NCBI RefSeq assembly: GCF_026535915.1
Contig: NZ_JAFNPF010000001.1
Span: 496,001-560,000, forward strand
DNA from: Snodgrassella sp945267035
Lineage (GTDB): Bacteria > Pseudomonadota > Gammaproteobacteria > Burkholderiales > Neisseriaceae
Length of the DNA stretch: 64,000 bases
Direction: 5' to 3'
Part shown: positions 35,650 through 44,787 of the stretch, piece after piece
How positions within the stretch are numbered: the first letter of the stretch is position 1
Layout: every line of letters starts with the position of its first letter
Made by a program: the position numbers and the translations under genes
Notes under the pieces: model-generated
The model's database searches: none
What the model saw: the letters and a program-made list of their open reading frames with translations, nothing else
Told to the model about the DNA's origin: nothing

Positions 35650-36333
35650 ATGAATCGTGTACTTTTGATTGATGACGATAATTTATTGACAGAATTGTTA
35701 ACTGAGTATTTAACAGCCGAAGGGCTGGAAGTGAGTAGTGTAGCTGATGGCGAAACTGGAGTTAAGGACATTCTGTCCGGGCAGTATGATGTAGTAGTAC
35801 TGGATTCTATGATGCCGAAGATGAATGGTCTGGATGTACTGAAAACAGTACGTGTACAAAGCAAAATCCCGATTATTATGTTAACTGCTAAAGGTGACGA
35901 TATAGATCGGATTATTGGTCTGGAAATGGGTGCTGATGATTATGTACCTAAACCATGTCAGCCACGCGAGTTATTGGCTCGTATTAATGCTATTTTACGT
36001 CGCACTCACCAAAGTCATGACAATGACCAAAATGGTATACCGAATAGCATCGCGGCCAGCGGCGTGGTTCTTTATCCAGCTAAACGTCAGGTGACCATCG
36101 ATGACGAACCTTTAGAATTGACCAGTACAGAATTCAATCTTCTTGAAGTGTTGATGCGCCATGCCGGTCAGGTAGTTAGCAAAGAAACCTTATCTCTAGA
36201 GGCTTTGGATCGTAAATTAGCAAAATTTGACCGCAGTATTGACGTGCATATTTCTAGTATCCGGCACAAATTAGGTAATGCTAGCCTGATTCAAACGGTA
36301 CGCGGACTAGGTTATTTATTTGTTAAAAATTAA
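35650..36333 (+). CDS. misR: Response regulator MisR (CpxR/OmpR family)
   Basis: 227 residues: a receiver with D52 (VVLDSMMPKMNG) and an OmpR-type winged helix (TSTEFNLLEVLMRHAGQVVS, VDVHISSIRHKLG-like end). It has a strong Shine-Dalgarno, GAGGAGG, at 35639-35645. Pairing with the sensor at 36373 and overall form match the neisserial MisR/MisS system, a CpxAR relative that controls envelope stress and surface structures. Confidence 0.9.
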   Translation: MNRVLLIDDDNLLTELLTEYLTAEGLEVSSVADGETGVKDILSGQYDVVVLDSMMPKMNGLDVLKTVRVQSKIPIIMLTAKGDDIDRIIGLEMGADDYVPKPCQPRELLARINAILRRTHQSHDNDQNGIPNSIAASGVVLYPAKRQVTIDDEPLELTSTEFNLLEVLMRHAGQVVSKETLSLEALDRKLAKFDRSIDVHISSIRHKLGNASLIQTVRGLGYLFVKN

Positions 36334-36341
36334 ACGGATAC

Positions 36342-36370
36342 ACAGGCTGTTTTTTAACAGCCTGTTTTAA
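36342..36370 (+). terminator. Perfect hairpin between misR and misS
   Basis: ACAGGCTGTT at 36342-36351 pairs perfectly with AACAGCCTGT at 36356-36365 around a TTTT loop, followed by TTTAATT and the misS ATG at 36373. It looks like a terminator or attenuator that would make misS expression lower than misR. Confidence 0.65.
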
Positions 36371-36372
36371 TT

Positions 36373-37776
36373 ATGAAACTGTTCCCACGTATTTTTGCCA
36401 CTTTTTGTGCTGTGATTGTCTGTGCCATCTTTGTGGCCAGTTCTTCTTTTTGGTTGGTGCAAAACACCTTAGCCGAAACCAGATTTAAACAACAGCGTAA
36501 TTTTGAAGAAAACCTGTTGAGTAGTACCATGCAGGCTTTCAATCGACATGGTGATACTGGGGTACGTGAACAATTAATGCAATGGGGAAATAATCCCGGT
36601 GGTGAAAACTTATATGTCATTGCATTAGATAATAAAAACGATGTATTAGGTCGGCCAATTGATCCAGATGAAATTGAGAAAGCGCGCAAATTTGCCCAGT
36701 CAAATCCCAATTCAAAATTAGTCAGGATCGCTTACAGTACTTTAGGCGAAGAATATCTGTTTATGATTCGTGGTTGGAATTATGAACGCACACCCAGACC
36801 GCCAAGCCCGTTTTTTATTCCTGGACTACCCATAGCGCCAGTTTGGCATGAATTCATTATTTTGAGTTTTATTATCGTAGTAGGATTACTGACCGCCTAT
36901 ATATTGGCGAACAACATCACACAGCCTATCAGAGTATTATGGCGTGGTATGGATCGTTTGGCACACGGTAACCTGCAAACACGAGTTTCGCATCAATTAT
37001 CTGAACGACGTGATGAACTTTATTCGCTTGCTGTCCAGTTTGACAATATGGCGGATAAATTGCAGAAATTGGTAGAGAAAGAACGTCATTTACTTCACCA
37101 TGTATCGCATGAAATGCGCTCTCCTTTGGCCCGAATGCAAGCAATTATTGGCTTAATTCATGTGCAACCGCAAAAGCAAGAACAACATCTGCAACGTCTG
37201 GAAAGCGAGTTGGGACGTATGGATTTATTGGTCGGAGAGCTGCTGACTTTATCTCGATTAGAAACTTCTGATTTGCCCATTACGTTGGAACCTTTGGCTT
37301 TAGTGCCATTGATTAAACAGATAGTCGAGGATAATCAGGCCGTAGCGATGCAACATCAGCAAACCTTATTTTGGGATTGCGAAATTCCAGAAGATGCCTT
37401 GGTTGAAGCCAATGAAAGCTATTTATATCGTGCATTTGATAATGTCATTCGAAATGCCATCAATTACAGTCCAAATGGTAGCCGAATCAGAGTGCATATG
37501 TATGATGCCGGCAAGTCTTATTGGCAAATAGATGTTTCAGATAATGGTCCTGGTGTGGCAGAGAATCAGCTTCCGCATATATTTACCGCTTTTTATCGAG
37601 CTGATAGCAGTGCCAATAAACCAGGAACTGGCTTAGGTCTGGCTTTGGCTAAGCATATTATGGATCGGCATCATGGTCGAATATTAGCGGAAAATTTGCA
37701 ACCTAACGGATTGATCATGCATTTTCTGTTGCCTAAATTTACGCCAAGTAAAAATAAGATTCGCCAGAAAATTTAA
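36373..37776 (+). CDS. misS: Sensor histidine kinase MisS
   Basis: A 467-residue CpxA-like kinase. It has an N-terminal membrane helix (residues about 6-28), a periplasmic part of about 130 residues and a second helix near 155-177. HAMP (ANNITQPIRVLWRGMDRLAHG) follows, then HisKA with H246 in HHVSHEMRSPLARMQ, and HATPase with DNGPGVAENQ and GTGLGLALAK. There is no own Shine-Dalgarno of note, because the hairpin occupies the leader. Confidence 0.9.
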   Translation: MKLFPRIFATFCAVIVCAIFVASSSFWLVQNTLAETRFKQQRNFEENLLSSTMQAFNRHGDTGVREQLMQWGNNPGGENLYVIALDNKNDVLGRPIDPDEIEKARKFAQSNPNSKLVRIAYSTLGEEYLFMIRGWNYERTPRPPSPFFIPGLPIAPVWHEFIILSFIIVVGLLTAYILANNITQPIRVLWRGMDRLAHGNLQTRVSHQLSERRDELYSLAVQFDNMADKLQKLVEKERHLLHHVSHEMRSPLARMQAIIGLIHVQPQKQEQHLQRLESELGRMDLLVGELLTLSRLETSDLPITLEPLALVPLIKQIVEDNQAVAMQHQQTLFWDCEIPEDALVEANESYLYRAFDNVIRNAINYSPNGSRIRVHMYDAGKSYWQIDVSDNGPGVAENQLPHIFTAFYRADSSANKPGTGLGLALAKHIMDRHHGRILAENLQPNGLIMHFLLPKFTPSKNKIRQKI

Positions 37777-37794
37777 TCCTTTAATGGTTCTATG

Positions 37795-37845
37795 CTTAAC
37801 CGGATAAATGGATAGTCATATTCATCCGGTTAAGTATTTTATTTT
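37795..37845 (+). terminator. Rho-independent terminator of misS
   Basis: CTTAACCGGAT at 37795-37805 pairs perfectly with ATCCGGTTAAG at 37824-37834, followed by TATTTTATTTT. Confidence 0.9.
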
Positions 37846-38246
37846 ACAAAATCAATAAATTTATTGGTCTTTTTCAACTTATCTTCAGTGAAGAGCAGTG
37901 AAATGAACAATAATTATGAACAAGAACTGTTTAGTTTATTAGCGATAATCAGCAAACTGAGGATAAGAATATTTATGGAATCCAAAAAGGTAGTTGTAAT
38001 TGAGCGAAAAAAAGAATAGTTTAAATATTTTGAAATTAAACTATTCTCCATTTAGTTATTGATAACAATTCAATAAACCTATCGATGATCCTTATAAAAT
38101 AAGGATTACCCTCATTCAATTCATATCCCGTTAACTAATTTTATTCAATTTCTGCGAATTAACAGCTAATCTTTTTTGTCTGCCCATGTGTTAATGAGTT
38201 AAGCCAGTTGTGAAAACACCATTAAACAAGGCGAGAAGCGGATAGA
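37846..38246. other. Intergenic stretch with one weak 38-codon ORF
   Basis: About 400 bases between the misS terminator and convergent engB. The only frame of note is 37903-38019 (38 codons, Lys- and Ile-rich, no clear family), which I do not call as a gene. A near-palindromic run near 38025-38045 repeats part of that ORF. Confidence 0.35.
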
Positions 38247-38897
38247 TTAATTCAGTGAAGTTTCATCGTTATCTTTAATCTGAATGGCGCGCTGATTAAA
38301 CCATTCAGAAACAATTTGGTTCACTTCATCTATCCCTTGTTTTTTCAGGCTTGAAAACAATTGCACCGTCACTTGCTGACGGGCAACATAAGGTTGAAGC
38401 AATTTTTTGACCTGAGCCAGCGTTTTAATCTGCTCGTTTTTGGACAGTTTATCCGCCTTAGACAATAGAATATGCACTGGCTGTTTCGTTACAGCAAAAA
38501 AATCCAACATTCTTTTATCCAACTCTTTGAGTGGATGGCGGATATCCATAATCAGAATCAAACCGATCAGTTGCGAACGGGTTTGCAAATAGTTACCTAA
38601 TAATGTAACCCAATGTTGACGGACCGCTTCGGGGACCTGAGCATAACCGTAACCGGGTAAATCCACCATAAATTGCCCATTTGCCAGTTCAAAAAAATTG
38701 ATGTGCTGAGTGCGTCCAGGTGTTTTTGAGACATAAGCTAAGCGGGTATGATTGGTTAAGGTATTGATTGCGCTGGATTTACCGGCGTTACTGCGACCAA
38801 CAAAAGCGATTTCAGCTGAAGTAGCAGGCAGATCTTTCAGGTGATTAACGGTGGTATAAAACCGAGCATGATGAAACAGATTCATGAATAACGACAT
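38247..38897 (-). CDS. engB: Ribosome biogenesis GTPase EngB (YihA/YsxC)
   Basis: A 216-residue TrmE-Era-EngA-EngB GTPase needed for large-subunit assembly. G1 is GRSNAGKSS, G3 DLPGYGYA, G4 SKADK and G5 SSLKKQG. The start could be the ATG at 38885 (MNLFHHARFYTT), which matches the usual neisserial start, or 38897. A C-terminal acidic tail follows WFNQRA. Confidence 0.94.
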   Translation of the reverse strand: MSLFMNLFHHARFYTTVNHLKDLPATSAEIAFVGRSNAGKSSAINTLTNHTRLAYVSKTPGRTQHINFFELANGQFMVDLPGYGYAQVPEAVRQHWVTLLGNYLQTRSQLIGLILIMDIRHPLKELDKRMLDFFAVTKQPVHILLSKADKLSKNEQIKTLAQVKKLLQPYVARQQVTVQLFSSLKKQGIDEVNQIVSEWFNQRAIQIKDNDETSLN

Positions 38898-39054
38898 ATC
38901 AGACTAATTAATAGCAATAGAATACCATGATTTGCAGTTTACATGAGTTTTTGCCATGACCAATTTACTGCGAGATGGGTAATCGTGCTTGATTTTTTAG
39001 AACAGAATGTTAAACTTAAACCATAAAAGTAATTAACTTTGAGGATTTTTTCAG

Positions 39055-39108
39055 ATGGAAGACGGTGTCTCGAGTAGTCAATTATATGTAGACGTGTTTT
39101 TTTTCTGA
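39055..39108 (+). CDS. Possible 17-codon leader peptide upstream of terC
   Basis: ATG at 39055 to TGA at 39106-39108, encoding 17 residues that end VDVFFF. A GAGGA sits 9-14 bases upstream. A GC-rich hairpin starts 7 bases after the stop codon and terC begins after it. Leader ORF plus terminator is the layout of an attenuator, but no regulator or aminoacyl-tRNA link to a TerC protein is obvious. It may be a chance ORF. Confidence 0.3.
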   Translation: MEDGVSSSQLYVDVFFF

Positions 39109-39114
39109 ATTTAA

Positions 39115-39150
39115 GGCAGCCTGTTTATAGAGCAGGCTGCCTGTTCTCGT
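39115..39150 (+). terminator. GC-rich hairpin in the terC leader
   Basis: GGCAGCCTG at 39115-39123 pairs perfectly with CAGGCTGCC at 39133-39141, followed by TGTTCTCGTTTTG. It stands between engB (divergent) and terC, so it would terminate transcription entering from the short leader. Both arms resemble truncated Simonsiella/Kingella-type DNA-uptake words. Confidence 0.65.
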
Positions 39151-39170
39151 TTTGTAGATAGGAAATTAAA

Positions 39171-40736
39171 ATGGATTTTAGTTGGTTGGGGGAACCGACC
39201 ACTTGGATAGGACTGACCACGCTGGTTATTCTGGAAATAGTCCTTGGTGTCGATAATCTGGTATTTGTTGCCATTCTTGCCAATAAAGCTAGCCCAAAAA
39301 AACGAGCGCAGGCGCGCATAACTGGGTTATGTTTGGCTGTGATTATACGCATCATCATGTTGGCAACGATGTCACTGATTGTGACGCTCACCAAACCTTT
39401 TGCACACATCAGTGGCTATGGTATTTCGGTTAAAGATCTGATCATGTTGTTCGGTGGTATGTTTCTGCTATATAAAGCCACTACTGAGTTGCACGAACGA
39501 CTCGAAGGTCATACCGCTATGGCCTCTGTGACCAATGTAACGGTATACACCAGTTTCTGGAGCGTCGTCTTACAGATTATTGTACTTGATGCCGTATTTT
39601 CCCTTGATTCGGTTATTACAGCTGTTGCTATGGTTCAACATATTACCGTGGCGATGATTGCTGTCATCATTGCTATGGCGATGATGATCTGGGCCAGCGG
39701 ACCTCTCACTGAATTTATCAATCGTCATCCGACAGTGGTCATGTTGTGTCTGGGCTTTTTGCTCATGATCGGTTTTAGCTTGATTGCCGAAGGTTTACAC
39801 TTTGAAATACCCAAAGGGTATTTGTATGCCGCCATCGCCTTCTCTATCTTGATAGAAATATTCAATCAAATCTCCACCCGTAATACGCGGCGCAACGACA
39901 TGATTGGTCGTTCGTGGCGCTATAGAACAGCCGATAGCGTGCTCGGGATGATGGGTTTACGAGAAAAGGAATTGGCTAAAGGCGGATTACAAAGCGATGA
40001 TGATGAACATTTTGAAGAAAATGAAAAATCCATGATTCGCAGCGTGTTAACGCTGGCTGAACGACCGATTCCAGGAGTCATGACCCCACGCAGTGATATT
40101 GAAAGATTGGACATTTCTCAGTCACGTGAACAACAGCATGAACAACTACAAGCCACACCTTATTCACGCTTAATCGTAGTGGGGAAGGCCGGTATTGACG
40201 AACCACTTGGTTTTATCAACAAAAAAGATTTATTAAACCAGCTATTACATCAACAGCAATTAAATATTTTACAGGCTCTGCGTCAACCTTTGGTTTTGCC
40301 GGACAGCAGTACCGTCTTAGATGCGATGGAACTGTTTCGCTCCAGCAGTGCTGATATAGCATTGGTGGTAGATGAGTTTGGTGCGGTTTTAGGTTTGGTC
40401 ACCATGAAAGATCTTCTGGAAACCATAGCCGGCGATTTCCCTGAAGAATATGAACGTACTGAAGCGCCCAGTATCCAGCGCAATGCTGACAACAGCGTGA
40501 CAGTGGATGGCAGTTTAGAATATGCTGTGTTGGCTCAACAGCTACATTTACCACCTTTACCGGAAAATGCCGAATATCACACCGTGGCTGGGTTGATTAT
40601 GGAAGAGATGGAAGACATACCGAACGAGGGTGATAGCATTGATTTTGCTGGTTATCACTTTGAAGTGTTACTTAAAGACGGGCGACGACTGGAACGAGTA
40701 CGTATAAGCAAAATCATTCCACCAGAAACAGAGTAA
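39171..40736 (+). CDS. TerC family membrane protein with CBS and CorC/HlyC domains
   Basis: 521 residues. The N-terminal 230 residues form a TerC-type membrane domain of about seven helices, with LGVDNLVF and LDAVFSLDSVITA acidic motifs typical of metal-handling TerC proteins. Residues about 300-420 hold a CBS pair (GVMTPRSDIERLD, then VVDEFGAVLGLVTMKDLLETI). The last 90 residues are a CorC_HlyC transporter-associated domain. This is the YoaE/YegH architecture. Metal export or resistance is plausible but unproven. Confidence 0.9.
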   Translation: MDFSWLGEPTTWIGLTTLVILEIVLGVDNLVFVAILANKASPKKRAQARITGLCLAVIIRIIMLATMSLIVTLTKPFAHISGYGISVKDLIMLFGGMFLLYKATTELHERLEGHTAMASVTNVTVYTSFWSVVLQIIVLDAVFSLDSVITAVAMVQHITVAMIAVIIAMAMMIWASGPLTEFINRHPTVVMLCLGFLLMIGFSLIAEGLHFEIPKGYLYAAIAFSILIEIFNQISTRNTRRNDMIGRSWRYRTADSVLGMMGLREKELAKGGLQSDDDEHFEENEKSMIRSVLTLAERPIPGVMTPRSDIERLDISQSREQQHEQLQATPYSRLIVVGKAGIDEPLGFINKKDLLNQLLHQQQLNILQALRQPLVLPDSSTVLDAMELFRSSSADIALVVDEFGAVLGLVTMKDLLETIAGDFPEEYERTEAPSIQRNADNSVTVDGSLEYAVLAQQLHLPPLPENAEYHTVAGLIMEEMEDIPNEGDSIDFAGYHFEVLLKDGRRLERVRISKIIPPETE

Positions 40737-40751
40737 ATCGATTCATTCTAA

Positions 40752-40781
40752 AAAAGCCTGCTGATATCAGCAGGCTTTTAT
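40752..40781. terminator. Bidirectional terminator between terC-like gene and small lipoprotein
   Basis: AAAAGCCTGCTGAT/ATCAGCAGGCTTTT forms a perfect 14-bp stem with A-rich 5' and T-rich 3' sides, so it serves both convergent genes. Confidence 0.92.
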
Positions 40782-40800
40782 TGAAGCTGTAGAATGCAAA

Positions 40801-41004
40801 TTATTTAATTTGACTACCAATCACACCACCTAAAGCAGCACCACCTAAGGTAGCACCAGTGTCACCACCAATCAGATTGCCAGTTACACCACCAAGTACT
40901 GCACCTGTCGCGGTATGACGTTGTGCAGGTGTCATATCAGCGCAGGCAGATAATGCAGAAGCCAAGGCAAACAAAAATACCATTTTTTTAATGCTCGCTT
41001 TCAT
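40801..41004 (-). CDS. Glycine-zipper lipoprotein (OsmB-like)
   Basis: 67 residues from ATG 41004, with AAAGG upstream. A signal peptide ends in lipobox LSAC (Cys near residue 20). The rest is a glycine-zipper: GAVLGGVTGNLIGGDTGAT and LGGAALGGVIGS. Such small lipoproteins resemble OsmB and usually sit in the outer membrane, often under stress control. The open frame extends to 41046, but those residues are not part of the signal. Confidence 0.85.
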   Translation of the reverse strand: MKASIKKMVFLFALASALSACADMTPAQRHTATGAVLGGVTGNLIGGDTGATLGGAALGGVIGSQIK

Positions 41005-41206
41005 GATAAACCTTTCTAAGCGCAATAAATATATCGTGTTAATCACCTAAATGGCTGTACCAACTAAAACTGGTGACAGACAAGATGTAATAACCATAAT
41101 AAATGATATTACTGTTAAATCTCTTTAGCAGAAAAAGCGTATATTGGTGGATTAATTAACATTATTTGCTATTTAACAATTTACCTAAATGAATTTTCTC
41201 CATCCC

Positions 41207-41530
41207 TCAACTGATGTTTTCAGGCTGCAGAGTGGGTACTTCACGAGTATGCTGCTTTTTTTCTTTATGTTTGATGACCGCTCGATCTAACTTTGCCATC
41301 AATCCATCAATGGCTGCATACATATCGTTATCGCTACACAATATATGGATATCCTTACCTGCCAGATGCAAATTGATCTCTACTTTTTTGTGTATTTTTT
41401 CCACAGAGAATGTGACGGATGCATTAATCATCTGATCAGTGTGGCGAATAATTCGCTCAAGTTTACTGGTGGTATAGTCTTTTAATGCTGTTGTAACATC
41501 AAGATTTAATCCTATAAATTTCAAGTTCAT
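41207..41530 (-). CDS. hpf: Ribosome hibernation promoting factor (short HPF)
   Basis: A 107-residue S30AE-domain protein that binds the 30S decoding region and promotes inactive ribosome dimers in stationary phase. It starts MNLKFIGLNLDVTTALKDYT, with DMYAAIDGLMAKLDRAVIKHKEK as the usual second helix. It directly follows rpoN, a conserved proteobacterial pairing. Confidence 0.94.
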   Translation of the reverse strand: MNLKFIGLNLDVTTALKDYTTSKLERIIRHTDQMINASVTFSVEKIHKKVEINLHLAGKDIHILCSDNDMYAAIDGLMAKLDRAVIKHKEKKQHTREVPTLQPENIS

Positions 41531-41583
41531 ACCACATCTCCTTGTTGATAGTCTTTACCAGACCAGAAAAAATTTTATTATAT

Positions 41584-42957
41584 CTAACGACTTTCATGTT
41601 GTAATTTACGTTGGTGCGCCGGGGCAATTTTCAAGGACTCACGATATTTTGCAACCGTACGTCTGGCAAGGTTAATGCCTTGTTTAGCTAATTGCTCAAC
41701 CAAATGCGCATCAGAGTAAGGACGTTGCGGATCTTCCTGATTGATTAAACTTTGTAATAATGACTTCACTGCAGTTTGGCTGTTACCGCTAGAATTTTGA
41801 TCACTGCTGGCTATCGCGAGACTGAAAAAATAACGCAATGGGAAAATACCTTGTGGGCAGGTCAAATATTTCTGATTAATTGCACGAGAAATCGTGCTCT
41901 CAGCTAAACCCAATTCCTGTGCGGTGGCTTTAATGGTTAGTGGATTAAGAGCCAGCGCGCCGAAGGAAAAAAAATCCTGCTGCTGTTGTAAAATCCATTC
42001 ACCAAGCCGTTGTAAAGTATTTTTGCGCATCTCCAGACTATTAATATAAGTATGTGCTTCCTGCAACTTGTTTTTACACAACGGGTCAATTTCATTATCC
42101 TGTTGCTGTAACCATTGTGCAAATGTATTTTCGATACGTATCTGAGGAAAAGCTTTTTTTAGAATACGCATTTGCCATTGACCACTGCGGTCAAGGTAAA
42201 CTTCCATATCCGGTTGTATCGCCAAACTGGTATTGCCATCGTTCATACCATAACATGGATAGGGATTAAGACGACAGATGAGCTGGCAGGCATTATCGAT
42301 AGTTGCCGCAGAAAATTGAGGTAACTGCCGGTACAGTTGATTAAGTTGATGCGTACTTAGCCATTGCCCAAAGTGTTGATCAATTAAGCAACGGGAGCAG
42401 GCGAGAACTTGCTCATCAGTATCATGATTGAGGTGATCTAATTGCAATAACAAAGATTCTTTCAAATCACGAGCACCAACGCCGCTAGGTTCGAATTGCT
42501 GCAAAATACTCAAAGCATGAGCTAATTCAGCTTCATCCAGTTGCCACTCAAGTGGGGTATTTTCAACCAAATCGATCAGGCTACAACTAAGATAGCCTTG
42601 TTCAGTTAAATTATCGATCAGAAAATGAACCAATGTTGCTGTAGATTCGTCTAAATTGTAATGGCACACTTGCTGATGCAATTGGGCGTACATGTCAGGA
42701 TCATCTGGCAGCGTTTCCCATGCCTCGATATTGTCATGATTCCTACCCGTTTGCGGTGGCTGAACGTATTGTGCCAACACTGGTTCATCATCACTAAAAC
42801 TGTCTATTTCCTCTAAAAAAGGATTATCGGCTAGCCAGCCAGAAACCAGCTCCTGCAATTCTAGTGTAGATAACTGCAAAACATGCAAAGATTGTTGAAG
42901 TTTCTGACTTAATTGCTGATTGAGTTTTAATTTTAGTTGCGATACTGGCTTTTGCAT
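41584..42957 (-). CDS. rpoN: RNA polymerase sigma-54 factor
   Basis: 457 residues. The N-terminal Gln/Leu-rich activator-interacting region (KLNQQLSQKLQQSLHVLQLS), the core-binding domain and the C-terminal RpoN box (ARRTVAKYRESL) are all present, so the protein appears functional. The ATG at 42957 is used, as TTG 42963 abuts the lptB stop. It is transcribed with lptB. Its AtoC partner is in this window, so ato control by sigma-54 is coherent. The well-known gonococcal rpoN-like locus is defective, so an intact copy is informative. Confidence 0.95.
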   Translation of the reverse strand: MQKPVSQLKLKLNQQLSQKLQQSLHVLQLSTLELQELVSGWLADNPFLEEIDSFSDDEPVLAQYVQPPQTGRNHDNIEAWETLPDDPDMYAQLHQQVCHYNLDESTATLVHFLIDNLTEQGYLSCSLIDLVENTPLEWQLDEAELAHALSILQQFEPSGVGARDLKESLLLQLDHLNHDTDEQVLACSRCLIDQHFGQWLSTHQLNQLYRQLPQFSAATIDNACQLICRLNPYPCYGMNDGNTSLAIQPDMEVYLDRSGQWQMRILKKAFPQIRIENTFAQWLQQQDNEIDPLCKNKLQEAHTYINSLEMRKNTLQRLGEWILQQQQDFFSFGALALNPLTIKATAQELGLAESTISRAINQKYLTCPQGIFPLRYFFSLAIASSDQNSSGNSQTAVKSLLQSLINQEDPQRPYSDAHLVEQLAKQGINLARRTVAKYRESLKIAPAHQRKLQHESR

Positions 42958-42963
42958 AGGCAA

Positions 42964-43713
42964 TTAATATTCAAAATGTTCTCCCAAATAAACCGCGCGG
43001 ACTTCTTCATTATTCACCAATTCTGCTGGAACGCCGGCAGCCAGTACACTGCCTTGATTAATAATGTAAGCGCGATCGCAAATTCTTAATGTTTCACGTA
43101 CATTGTGGTCTGTGATAAGTGTACCGATGCCACGTTGCTTTAAAAATGCAATCAGATTTTGAATATCGATTAGAGCTATCGGATCGACACCGGCGAAAGG
43201 CTCATCTAACAAAATAAAACGTGGATTTCTGGCTAATACTCGAGCAATTTCTACCCGACGACGCTCACCACCAGAAAGAGAAAGGGCTTTATTATTACGT
43301 AAATGTTCAATATGCAGGTCAGCCAACAACATTTCCAGTTGTTCTGCTCGTTTTTGCCGGGGATAACTGATTTCTAAAATAGCATTGATATTCTGTGCCA
43401 CCGTCATCTTGCGGAAAATTGAGGCTTCCTGAGGCAAATAGCCTAAACCCAGTCGGGCGCGCTCATAAATCGGACGATGACTAATTTCCTGTCCGTCAAG
43501 CGTAATACTGCCTCCATCGGCAGCAATCAGACCAACAATCATATAAAAACTGGTGGTTTTACCAGCACCATTTGGTCCTAATAAACCAATCACTTCGCCA
43601 CTGTTGACCTCTAAGGCAACATTATTGACTACCTGACGTTGTTTGAAACTTTTTTTTAAGCCACTAACGCATAGTCGGCTGCTGGTTGATTCAGTAGTAG
43701 AAGTTGCATTCAT
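42964..43713 (-). CDS. lptB: LPS export ABC transporter ATP-binding protein LptB
   Basis: A 249-residue cytoplasmic ATPase that powers lipopolysaccharide extraction with LptFG. Walker A GPNGAGKTT, signature LSGGERRRVEIARVLA, Walker B FILLDEPFAGVDP and H-loop TDHNVRE are present. A 17-residue N-terminal extension precedes the ABC core. It lies 8 bases after lptA. Confidence 0.96.
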   Translation of the reverse strand: MNATSTTESTSSRLCVSGLKKSFKQRQVVNNVALEVNSGEVIGLLGPNGAGKTTSFYMIVGLIAADGGSITLDGQEISHRPIYERARLGLGYLPQEASIFRKMTVAQNINAILEISYPRQKRAEQLEMLLADLHIEHLRNNKALSLSGGERRRVEIARVLARNPRFILLDEPFAGVDPIALIDIQNLIAFLKQRGIGTLITDHNVRETLRICDRAYIINQGSVLAAGVPAELVNNEEVRAVYLGEHFEY

Positions 43714-43721
43714 AGTCAGGT

Positions 43722-44222
43722 TTATTTCTTTTTCGATTGCGGTTGAATAATGACTTGTACTCGGCCTTGTTTGGCTGCATTGACGGTATAAACCTCAGTA
43801 TTGGTGTTATAGACAATGACCGCGCCACGAGCCATGTCGCCACCTCGATTTACCTGTGCATTACCCGTTATGGTCACAATTCCGGTCTGGCTTTCATAAT
43901 GTACATTGTTACCTTTGCCAAATACTTTGCCTTCTTTTTCCAACTGTTGACCGAAAGTGGCTGGATTTCCAATAGCAATAATCGTTTGATTACCCGCATT
44001 ATCCTTATGCGCTGTAATCTTAGAGGCATTCATATACATCGTTCCTTGGCGCATTTTAACATTACCAGTAAAAACGGTAGTCTGATTCTGTTTATCCAGC
44101 GACCCTTGATCAGCTTCAATTTCTATAGGTTGATGCCGATCACTTTCTAATGCCCATACTTGTAGACTGCTCATCAACAAACAAAGTGTAGCTAAGATTT
44201 TCTTATGGTTTTTGCGGATCAT
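43722..44222 (-). CDS. lptA: LPS transport periplasmic protein LptA
   Basis: 166 residues with a signal peptide (LATLCLLMSSLQVWA) and an OstA-type beta-jellyroll beginning PIEIEADQGSLDKQNQTTVF. It bridges inner and outer membrane Lpt parts. It overlaps lptC by 20 bases. Confidence 0.94.
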   Translation of the reverse strand: MIRKNHKKILATLCLLMSSLQVWALESDRHQPIEIEADQGSLDKQNQTTVFTGNVKMRQGTMYMNASKITAHKDNAGNQTIIAIGNPATFGQQLEKEGKVFGKGNNVHYESQTGIVTITGNAQVNRGGDMARGAVIVYNTNTEVYTVNAAKQGRVQVIIQPQSKKK

Positions 44223-44787
44223 AAATAATTGCCTTTACGCGAGCGGGTAAATTCAAGAAACCGCGCTGTTTATCGTATTCAAAACCTACTGAAGTGCCTT
44301 GTGATAAGCCATACTGATATTTTACTGGTGCATCCGTTACGGCAGATTGAGTTTGCGTATCAATATGTAAAATACTGGTATTCAACTGACCCTCTGGTTC
44401 CTGACCAACCGCATTCTTATGCCAGGATACATCATCGATCAAATCAATTTTACGACTATCCGTAAAATATTGCGCCTTATTTGCAGTGATGTGATAAAGA
44501 TCTTGACCATTTTTATAAAGATGCATATCAAGTTTATCAATAAAAATAATCGATTGTTGCGGATATTGGCGTGCTGCTTGTGCCTTAATGGTTTCACTTA
44601 GCTGTCCATCTTGGTTGAAGCGCTCACCTGAAATAACATCTATTTGATACTTTGGTTCCTTCGGGTTCAATGGGATTTCTACCGTTTTCACCTCAGTGAT
44701 ACGATCCAGCCAAAAACTGATCCCACCCAGTCCAATGGCCAGTACCAGAGGAAACAGCCAATTACTGCGGGCATGAATCACACTCAT
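44203..44787 (-). CDS. lptC: LPS export protein LptC
   Basis: 194 residues from ATG 44787, which overlaps the kdsC stop by ATGA. One N-terminal membrane anchor (NWLFPLVLAIGLGGISFWL) is followed by a periplasmic OstA-like fold. It passes LPS from LptBFG to LptA. A longer open frame to 44847 lies inside kdsC and is not used. Confidence 0.93.
   Translation of the reverse strand: MSVIHARSNWLFPLVLAIGLGGISFWLDRITEVKTVEIPLNPKEPKYQIDVISGERFNQDGQLSETIKAQAARQYPQQSIIFIDKLDMHLYKNGQDLYHITANKAQYFTDSRKIDLIDDVSWHKNAVGQEPEGQLNTSILHIDTQTQSAVTDAPVKYQYGLSQGTSVGFEYDKQRGFLNLPARVKAIIYDPQKP

Noticed and set aside
37903..38019. 38-codon ORF between misS and engB
   Set aside because: It is too short, has no ribosome site or family, and nothing supports translation.
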